From: Butyricimonas sp. Marseille-P3923
Lineage (GTDB): Bacteria; Bacteroidota; Bacteroidia; Bacteroidales; Marinifilaceae
Reading direction: 5' to 3'
Length of the DNA: 64,000 nt
Assembly: GCF_900184685.1 (NCBI RefSeq)
Contig: NZ_FXXL01000007.1
Location: 2,046,001 to 2,110,000, forward strand
Position 1 is the stretch's first letter; each line of letters opens with the position of its first letter. The translations under genes and the position numbers were made by a program. The notes below the pieces were generated by a model that was not told the origin of the DNA, did not search any database, and worked only from the letters and a program-made list of their open reading frames with translations. Below are positions 57,644 to 64,000 of the stretch, piece after piece.

Positions 57644-58570
57644 GTGCAAAAAAATATTATAATAACATTCTTGACTATACTAGTCTTAATAAACAGCGCC
57701 ATAATCGGATATTACGTCTACAAACAGGAGTTTGAGGCACCGGAAGAAGAGGAATATATACCGCATTTCTTATTGCCGTCAGACGTATTTTGTCCCGACA
57801 CATTCTATCTGGCGGGGGAACGGGTCCCCTTGGAAAGAATCGACGTGATTGAAGCATTCAAGAAAGAATTGATCGTCAACACGAATCTTCATTCACACAC
57901 GATACAGGTAATTAAAAATGCCCCCCGCTATTTCCATATCATAGAACCTATCTTAAAAGAAGAGGGCATACCGAACGATTTCAAATACCTCGCCGTCATT
58001 GAAAGCAGCCTCAACCCCTTAGCGGTATCTTACGCGGGAGCCGTCGGGATATGGCAATTGATGAGCGGCACGGCAAAAGAACTCGGGCTTGAAGTCACGA
58101 ACGACGTGGACGAACGCTACCATATCGAAAAGGCCACCCGTGCCGCTTGTGCCTACCTAAAAAAAGCACACGAGAAATTCGGTTCGTGGACAGCGGCTGC
58201 CGCATCCTACAACGGGGGGATGAATATGCTCTCCAAACAAATAGACCGCCAGAAAGAGAAGTACTTCTACGACCTGCTGATGGGGGAAGAAACGGGTCGC
58301 TACGTCTACCGCATGATGGCGCTGAAACAGATCATGGAAAACCCTCACTTGTACAACTTCCACGTGGGGATCAAATACCCCATCGAGCCGACAACACAAG
58401 TCAAGGTAACCAAATCAATCAAGGACTTGGCGGACTTTGCCCAAGAACACGGGATCACGTACAAAACGTTGAAACGATTCAACCCATGGCTCAGACAAAC
58501 ATCATTAAAAAACGGAAAACATAAAACTTACTATATATTGATCCCGGAAAACAAGGAAGCATATAAATAA
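57644..58570 (+). CDS. MltD-like lytic transglycosylase
   Basis: 308 residues starting with GTG. A membrane helix (about 6-26) is followed by an SLT domain (about 105-225) with the catalytic glutamate in AVIESSLNPLAVSYAGAVG, and AAAASYNGGMN. The C-terminal LysM-like segment (about 255-303; VTKSIKDLADFAQEHGITY) should bind peptidoglycan. Length is shorter than E. coli MltD, with only one LysM repeat. It is the second wall lyase within 7 kb. Confidence 0.9.
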   Translation: MQKNIIITFLTILVLINSAIIGYYVYKQEFEAPEEEEYIPHFLLPSDVFCPDTFYLAGERVPLERIDVIEAFKKELIVNTNLHSHTIQVIKNAPRYFHIIEPILKEEGIPNDFKYLAVIESSLNPLAVSYAGAVGIWQLMSGTAKELGLEVTNDVDERYHIEKATRAACAYLKKAHEKFGSWTAAAASYNGGMNMLSKQIDRQKEKYFYDLLMGEETGRYVYRMMALKQIMENPHLYNFHVGIKYPIEPTTQVKVTKSIKDLADFAQEHGITYKTLKRFNPWLRQTSLKNGKHKTYYILIPENKEAYK

Positions 58571-58617
58571 AGTTTGCGGCACGTTATTTGCAATCTTTGT
58601 CAATGTGAATTACATAA

Positions 58618-60300
58618 ATGACTCGAAACATGGAAAAAAATAAAATAATTGTATTTTGTGAAAATACACAGGAAGCCTATCAGATTCCGACAGGCTCCAG
58701 CTTGAAAGAATTCAAAAAAATCGTGTTCCCCGATAATCACCAAAACATATTGGGTGCCTTGGTCAACAACGAGGTGCGTGACCTTCATTATGAAATATAT
58801 AACCCGAAATACGTCAACTTTGTAGACGTAACTACATTGGACGGGTACAGCGTGTATACGCGGTCGCTGTTGTTCGTACTTTACAAGGCGGTAATCAATC
58901 TTTTCGGGAAGAAAACCCTAATCGTGGAGTATCAACTCTCCAACGGGGTATTCTGCCGTCTGGCAAACAAGGACATCATCCTCACGGGTGAACGGATCGA
59001 CACGATCAAAGCGGAAATGCAACGCATCATTGAGCATGACTACGAAATCACGCGAACGGAATACCCGACGGAAGAAGCCATCAAATTATTTAAACGCCAA
59101 GGACTGAAAGACAAGGAACTCTTACTTTCATCCCGGGGTAAACTATTCACCTCTGTTTATTCAATAGACGGCACGTGCGACTATTTCTACGGGACATTGG
59201 CTCCCTCTACCGGATGCCTGAAAGTATTCGATCTGATGGACTATAAAGACGGAATGTTGCTTTTGCTTCCCGATCGGATGAACCCGACCGAGATACTTCC
59301 ATATTACCCGCAGGAAAAACTATATAACACGTTCAGCGAATTCAAGCGCTGGGGTAAAGTACTGGAAGTCTCGCAAATCGGGCACTTGAATCAAGCCATC
59401 GAACACCGCCATGCCGGCGAAATGATTAAAGTCAGCGAAGCGCTTCACGAGAAGAAAATTTCTTTGATCGCCGACATGATCCGGAAAAGAAGGAAAAAAC
59501 TAAAAGTAATATTAATCGCCGGTCCCTCTTCATCCGGGAAAACGACTTTCGGCAAACGACTGGCTATCCAACTTCTGGTAAACGGTATCAAGCCGGTCAA
59601 TCTCTCGTTGGATAATTATTTCGTGAACCGGGAACAAACTCCTAAAGATGAAAAAGGCGAATATGATTTTGAAACCATTGACGCGTTAGATATCAGCACG
59701 TTTAATGACAATATCGTCCGACTGTTGCGAGGCGAGGAAGTCGAAATCCCCAAGTTCTCGTTCGAAACTGGACAACGCTTCTATGATGGTGAAAAATTAA
59801 AAATATCCAAGAACAACGTGATTATCGTGGAAGGAATCCACGGGTTGAACCCTAAATTAACCGAATATCTCCCGCAAGAGAGTCTGTTCAAGATATTTAT
59901 CTCGGCTCTGACCGCTATCTCTATCGATGATCACAATATCATTAACCCGTCGGACAATCGCTTGATTCGCCGCATGGTCAGAGATCACAAATACCGCGGT
60001 TACTCGGCTCTGGATACACTGAAAAGATGGGAAAGCGTCCTTTCCGGGGAACAAAAACACATCGTTCCCTATCAGGAAGAAGCAGATGTCATGTTCAACT
60101 CGGCATTGGCGTACGAACTCGGTGCGTTGAAACAACAAGCCGTTCCCCTGTTGGAAGAAGTTCTGGTAAAATACCCGGAACACTCTAAAGCAACCCGCTT
60201 GCTGAAATTCTTCTCGTACGTGCAAGCCGTACCGACCCGGGAAATCCCGCCGACCTCGATTCTTCGAGAATTTCTGGGTGGAAGTTCCTTCAAATATTAA
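58618..60300 (+). CDS. Uridine kinase-like nucleoside kinase with TGS and ThrRS-like domains
   Basis: 560 residues. The N-terminus resembles a TGS domain (about 10-70) and the next part the threonyl-tRNA synthetase second additional domain (about 75-270). A P-loop kinase follows, with AGPSSSGKTTFGKRL (about 299-313), LDNYFVNRE and FIVEGIHG-like VEGIHGLNP. This fusion is well known in Bacteroidota and Firmicutes. It likely phosphorylates a nucleoside; substrate not known. A start four codons later (58630) is possible. A strong hairpin follows. Confidence 0.88.
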   Translation: MTRNMEKNKIIVFCENTQEAYQIPTGSSLKEFKKIVFPDNHQNILGALVNNEVRDLHYEIYNPKYVNFVDVTTLDGYSVYTRSLLFVLYKAVINLFGKKTLIVEYQLSNGVFCRLANKDIILTGERIDTIKAEMQRIIEHDYEITRTEYPTEEAIKLFKRQGLKDKELLLSSRGKLFTSVYSIDGTCDYFYGTLAPSTGCLKVFDLMDYKDGMLLLLPDRMNPTEILPYYPQEKLYNTFSEFKRWGKVLEVSQIGHLNQAIEHRHAGEMIKVSEALHEKKISLIADMIRKRRKKLKVILIAGPSSSGKTTFGKRLAIQLLVNGIKPVNLSLDNYFVNREQTPKDEKGEYDFETIDALDISTFNDNIVRLLRGEEVEIPKFSFETGQRFYDGEKLKISKNNVIIVEGIHGLNPKLTEYLPQESLFKIFISALTAISIDDHNIINPSDNRLIRRMVRDHKYRGYSALDTLKRWESVLSGEQKHIVPYQEEADVMFNSALAYELGALKQQAVPLLEEVLVKYPEHSKATRLLKFFSYVQAVPTREIPPTSILREFLGGSSFKY

Positions 60301-60306
60301 ATATAT

Positions 60307-60342
60307 TCAGCCCCGGTCTTTTTCAAAAGAAACCGGGGCTGA
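60307..60342 (+). terminator. Strong hairpin after the nucleoside kinase gene
   Basis: TCAGCCCCGGT pairs with ACCGGGGCTGA, and an inner CTTTT pairs with AAAAG around a two-base loop. There is no T-run after it. It starts 7 nt after the stop codon. Confidence 0.7.
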
Positions 60343-60352
60343 TTCATACAAG

Positions 60353-60524
60353 ACCCACTGTAATCCCAAAGAAGTTATACCCAAGTCATACCCCTCTTTC
60401 GTTCTTCCTCCGTTTATCCTCTGGACATCCTATAATCTTTCATATAGAATCAATAGAGCGAAACTGTCCGGACTACGTTCCTTTTTACTTATTTCCCTAG
60501 GTCTTGGGTATAATTACAGTGGGT
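60353..60524. repeat. Inverted-repeat element with an insertion in one arm
   Basis: The right arm CTTGGGTATAATTACAGTGG (60503 onward to 60524) is complementary to the left arm ACCCACTGTAAT (60353-60364) plus TTATACCCAAG (60375-60385), which is split by ten extra bases. The interior has no gene. Confidence 0.65.
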
Positions 60525-60535
60525 TCTCTATAGGA

Positions 60536-61954
60536 CTAATATCCCGCCACCCGCTTTATCACACCATAGATTTCCGTGTTATCCGAGATACTGCCGAATT
60601 GTTCCGCCCCGACACCAATCGCATAAACAGGAACAGCCCCTGCCGAATGCCCGCCGCTTGACCATTGAATCATAGCTTTACGGTTCAGTATTTCCACGGC
60701 GGTCTGTGCCACGGGATTTACTAAAGCGTGTTCGCTCCGCAAAAGCCGCATTCCCTCGGGAGTAAAGGAGCTCATGCAAGCAGTTTTCAATAATTGTTCC
60801 TCATCCGGGGATAACTCGACCGCACCACCGAAACCACACTCTTTATTCAATAATTCCCGCAAATCACGGTAAGTTAGTGTATTCCCTTTGTTTTCTTGCA
60901 ATTGCTTCAGTTTCCGGGTTAAACCGATAATCGAACTTTTTTGATTTGCCAAAACTTTCAGATTCAATTCATAAGGACCGTTCCCCAAAGCCAATCCTCC
61001 GGTTTCGTGGTCAGCAGTCACGACAATCAAGGTTTCATCGGGATACGCCTTGTAAAAATCAAGAGCTTTCCCTATCGCCTCCGAAAAATCGACAACTTCG
61101 TGAAAAGCTGCCGCCCCGTCATTGGCATGGCAGAGCCAATCAATGATACCTCCCTCCACCATGAGGAAAAAACCGTCGTCATTTCGCCCCGACAAAAACT
61201 GAATCGCCTTTTCGGTAATATCCGAAAGTGTAAGATCACCACTCGTCCGGTCAAGTACGGCAGGCAAACTCGACGGGTTGGCACAATCCTCCGGTTGCAC
61301 GTAAACCACTTTCTTCGCCCCACCGGATAATGCTTGAAAATCCCGCGTATGGTCAATAATCACGTAACCGGAATCACGTAACAAAGAATAGAGATCGACA
61401 GCCGAAGAATCACAGGGGGAAAAGACCTGCTTCAATCCGGCACCACCGTAAAAATCAAATCCGGCTTTAGCGGCATCTGTCCCAATCTCGTAATACATCT
61501 TCCGATCCGGCTGACAAGCGTAAAAGACGGCAGGCGTGGCATGATTGATCGCCACACTCGTGGTAACCCCCACCCGCTTCCCGGCTTGTTTCGCCTTCCA
61601 CGCGATACTGGATAACGGATTGCGTTCCCGATCCATCCCGATATGCCCGTTTTGTGTTTTTACCCCGGTCGCCAGAGCCGTTCCGGCGGCAGCCGAACAA
61701 GTCACCGAATTTGTACCGGAATAAGTGGTCACGTAATTGCGAACCGGGAAAGTAGTAAAAGAGAGCACTTTCGTTCCGACACGTCCCTCTAACTCCGCCA
61801 AATACATCTCTGTCCCAATCACTTGGTTCACACCCATTCCGTCACCGATAAAATAAAACACGTATTTCGCTTTTGTCTGCCCCGTCTTACCCGCACAACC
61901 GAATACAACAATGAACCAAACCACCCCCAGAAGAATAAATCTTGTATGTTTCAT
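60536..61954 (-). CDS. Alkaline phosphatase (PhoA-type fold), lipoprotein
   Basis: 472 residues with a lipoprotein signal (VVFGC, Cys20). FIGDGMGVNQ (D38 metal ligand), the nucleophile region SVTCSAAAGTALATG with Ser87, and VTADHETGGLALG and GHSAGAVPVYAIG with metal ligands are present. The residue before the nucleophile is Cys86, where E. coli PhoA has Asp. It should release phosphate from monoesters in the periplasm or at the cell surface. No Pho box was identified. Confidence 0.9.
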   Translation of the reverse strand: MKHTRFILLGVVWFIVVFGCAGKTGQTKAKYVFYFIGDGMGVNQVIGTEMYLAELEGRVGTKVLSFTTFPVRNYVTTYSGTNSVTCSAAAGTALATGVKTQNGHIGMDRERNPLSSIAWKAKQAGKRVGVTTSVAINHATPAVFYACQPDRKMYYEIGTDAAKAGFDFYGGAGLKQVFSPCDSSAVDLYSLLRDSGYVIIDHTRDFQALSGGAKKVVYVQPEDCANPSSLPAVLDRTSGDLTLSDITEKAIQFLSGRNDDGFFLMVEGGIIDWLCHANDGAAAFHEVVDFSEAIGKALDFYKAYPDETLIVVTADHETGGLALGNGPYELNLKVLANQKSSIIGLTRKLKQLQENKGNTLTYRDLRELLNKECGFGGAVELSPDEEQLLKTACMSSFTPEGMRLLRSEHALVNPVAQTAVEILNRKAMIQWSSGGHSAGAVPVYAIGVGAEQFGSISDNTEIYGVIKRVAGY

Positions 61955-62020
61955 GCTTTTTTACATTAGAAGAGGTTATTAATTTTCAGATAATATGAAT
62001 GAAAAGTTTCCCGAATCGGA

Positions 62021-62188
62021 GAGAGTAACTAGCTCTCCCTCTGTTTATAGAGGGAGTACCCCGAAGGGGGGGGAGGGAGTTCGTTGAAGTACTCGTGATA
62101 TCCGGATCTTTTCTTGTGAAAAGTAAGTATTGCAACAAACTCCTCCGTCTGCTTCGCAGCCACCTCCTCTATAAACAGAGGAGGAGCT
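62021..62188. repeat. Complete inverted-repeat element of about 160 bp (MITE-like)
   Basis: The left arm has AGCTCTCCCTCTGTTTATAG, a GTACCCCGAAGGGG stem and GGAGGGAGTT. The right arm, read on the other strand, has AGCTCCTCCTCTGTTTATAG, then GTGGCTGCGAAGCAGAC and GGAGGAGTT, the same order of parts. No ORF lies inside. The left arm is shared with 21563-21703. Confidence 0.75.
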
Positions 62189-62214
62189 GAAATACAAACT
62201 TTATGAACTCATTT

Positions 62215-64000
62215 TTATTTATTCCCCAGCATCTGTTTCACGGCGAACAGCATGGCTTGATAATGCGGTTTGTCGGTTGCATTTGCAGAAGCAACACGAC
62301 GTTGCAACAAAGAAGCGATTTTGGTCGCCGTTTCGTAATAATAAACGGCAGATTCGTCAATGGCAGTCGAGCGAACCCAGTTCTGCCACCCGTAACCATA
62401 ACCGAAACCGGTTTGTTTCATCAACCCGACCAGATAAGCCTTCCCTTCCCGCTGTTCCACTTCTTTCAAGTCTTGGGCATACTTATCAATCATACCGCTC
62501 TCGTCCAACCCGTACAGGCATATCTCATCAATCGTGGGAGCATAAGCTACTTCTGCCGAAATATTGTTGGCACTCACCAATCCGATTTTGTTTCCCCCGA
62601 TAGAGGACACGGAACGGGACATCATGTCCAGCATGGCCTTTTGCATGATTTTATCCCCATGCGTGAGTTTCCGGTTACGGATAGCGGCATCCCATGCCCC
62701 GGTATAGAAATCGTCAAAGAATTCCCGCAACGTATAAGGGTTTTTCTCCGCCAAATAAGAGGATAAGGTCACGTTCATGTATATTTTAGTCAAAATTCCG
62801 GCAACAGAAGCATTGAGTTCGGAAGAGGCTTTCGTGCTGAGTTTGAACTTCGAGCAAACTTCCCGGCTATCCAACCAATCGTTATCCTGCAATTGCCTGG
62901 TCACCCATTTCATGGCTGCCTTCTGCCTTTCACGAGGTACAGAACGGAATCGCTTGTCAACGCTGCCGTCTTTGGCTTCCGTCAAGTAGATTCCCCCGAT
63001 ACAATAAACCGCATTTTGCAAATAACGACCGTATTGTTTCACGATCTGGCTGTAAAGTTCCTGCCGATGTTCAGCCGATTCGTCATCCTGTATCCAGTTA
63101 TTCAAATTCTTGAGGATATATTTCAAGTTCTTGATACCATAATCCCCTGCTTTAATCGGGTCATCACCCAAATCTTCTTCCAAGGCACTCGGGTCATAAC
63201 GACTGGACATCTGTTGTTTCCCGTAACGATACAAAGGATCGCCGGCTTTTTCATCTATCCATGATTCCGTAATTTTAGCTTCCTCGAAAATATCTTTAGC
63301 TTCCGGAACGGGAGTGTACAACCATTTGATAGCATACAAATCATACACGCCCAAATCGGGCGGGGTAAGTCTTACCCCTTTATCATTCGGTTGCGCCACG
63401 TAATTGAAACGCGCATAATCCATGATAGAGGGCGTTGTTCCATATTTTTGAGTGAACGCGGCAGAACGCAACGAATCCACGGGATAAGCGGCGGAAGCGG
63501 ACATATTGTGCATCAGTCCGAGGCAGTGCCCCATCTCGTGCGCCAACACGTAGGCCATTGACTCTTCCAACACGTCTTTCGGTAATTTTTTGCCTCGCAC
63601 TCTCGGATCTATCTGTGCTGTTTGCACGAAACGCCAATAATTCAACATCTTCACGATATCGTTGTAAACCAAGATTGAAGCATTCAATATCTCCCCGGTC
63701 ATCGGGTCTACCCAAGAAGGCCCCATGGCATTCTGCGTGCTGGAAGGCACGTAGCGGATACAGGAATATTTCAAATTATCGGGGTCGAAATCGGGATCAT
63801 TAGTCGGAAAGTCCAACACTTGCACCACGTTCTTGAAACCGATTTTCTCGAAAGCCCTGTTCCATCTCAACACCCCCGTGCGGATAGGTTGTTTCCACTC
63901 CTCCGGGAAAAGATTATCCAGATAGAACACGATCGGTTTCACGGGTTCCACCAGTTCTCCCCGCTTGTAAGCTTCCATATCTTTAGGCTCCAAGCGCCAG
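62215..64000 (-). CDS. Zinc-dependent metalloprotease of the DUF5117/DUF4953 type, C-terminal part
   Basis: The frame is open to the right edge, so the N-terminus is outside the window; about 595 residues are seen. The metzincin-like zinc motif is HEMGHCLGLMHN (H-E-x2-H-x2-G-x2-H), preceded by NPDPDFDPDN-like sequence (FPTNDPDFDPDNLKYSCIRY) and RYVPSSTQNAMGPSWVDP. The large C-terminal helical part matches long Bacteroidota secreted metalloproteases. Substrate unknown. The gene ends 26 bp before the repeat element at 62.0-62.2 kb. Confidence 0.88.
   Translation of the reverse strand, partial: WRLEPKDMEAYKRGELVEPVKPIVFYLDNLFPEEWKQPIRTGVLRWNRAFEKIGFKNVVQVLDFPTNDPDFDPDNLKYSCIRYVPSSTQNAMGPSWVDPMTGEILNASILVYNDIVKMLNYWRFVQTAQIDPRVRGKKLPKDVLEESMAYVLAHEMGHCLGLMHNMSASAAYPVDSLRSAAFTQKYGTTPSIMDYARFNYVAQPNDKGVRLTPPDLGVYDLYAIKWLYTPVPEAKDIFEEAKITESWIDEKAGDPLYRYGKQQMSSRYDPSALEEDLGDDPIKAGDYGIKNLKYILKNLNNWIQDDESAEHRQELYSQIVKQYGRYLQNAVYCIGGIYLTEAKDGSVDKRFRSVPRERQKAAMKWVTRQLQDNDWLDSREVCSKFKLSTKASSELNASVAGILTKIYMNVTLSSYLAEKNPYTLREFFDDFYTGAWDAAIRNRKLTHGDKIMQKAMLDMMSRSVSSIGGNKIGLVSANNISAEVAYAPTIDEICLYGLDESGMIDKYAQDLKEVEQREGKAYLVGLMKQTGFGYGYGWQNWVRSTAIDESAVYYYETATKIASLLQRRVASANATDKPHYQAMLFAVKQMLGNK

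Overview
The window reads as chromosome of an anaerobic Bacteroidota, order Bacteroidales. Evidence: a SusC/SusD pair with an ECF sigma factor and FecR-type anti-sigma; many upstream boxes of the Bacteroidota type TAnnTTTG with a TTTG/TTG-like element 18-22 bp upstream; the cluster nadK - CBS gene - uppS - bamA - ompH - murI; and anaerobe enzymes (indolepyruvate:ferredoxin oxidoreductase, the hydrogenase maturase HydG). The style suggests Odoribacteraceae (Butyricimonas/Odoribacter), but that is an impression, not a demonstrated placement. No rRNA, tRNA, CRISPR array, transposase or prophage gene was seen.

Layout. 1-8.1 kb: a truncated DUF5686 gene, kdsD (Kdo pathway), recQ, mgtC-like, a NhaD-type antiporter, purA and a Fur-family regulator. 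8.1-17.1 kb: a minus-strand envelope and core block (rel, murI, ompH/skp, bamA, uppS, nadK, a CBS protein). 17.2-21.1 kb: a small acidic protein, DUF4301, a DUF368 polyprenyl-phosphate translocase and aroE. 21.1-22.8 kb: a gene-poor stretch with inverted repeats, a dispersed repeat element and a decayed PD-(D/E)XK nuclease gene. 22.8-35.5 kb: the main accessory locus, encoding ECF sigma, FecR, an STN-containing SusC/RagA, SusD/RagB, a FAS1-like lipoprotein, a coiled-coil lipoprotein, an exported thioredoxin and an M16 metallopeptidase. I read it as an inducible system for capture and breakdown of a peptide or protein, possibly one with disulfides. That is inference from gene content.

35.5-40.8 kb: a Cache-HAMP-SpoIIE phosphatase, a 24-codon ORF, iorA and iorB, and a GNAT / divergent 4Fe-4S pair like E. 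coli yjdJ/yjdI. 41.0-45.3 kb: a compact minus-strand operon MBL hydrolase - mtnN - luxS - znuA - znuC - znuB joining S-adenosylhomocysteine recycling with zinc uptake. 45.4-49.3 kb: a second MBL hydrolase, a YitT-family protein and glnS. 49.3-60.3 kb: a putative porin, two lytic transglycosylases, an unknown Bacteroidota protein, hydG, a YqeY-like gene, a MATE exporter and a TGS-uridine kinase fusion. 60.5-64.0 kb: an alkaline phosphatase lipoprotein and the C-terminal part of a large zinc metalloprotease that runs off the window.

A striking genome-scale feature is the set of short AT-rich inverted repeats filling many gene junctions, in at least three sequence families, plus a roughly 160-bp GC-richer element at 62.0 kb with a broken copy at 21.6 kb. 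These look like lineage-specific REP- or MITE-like sequences.
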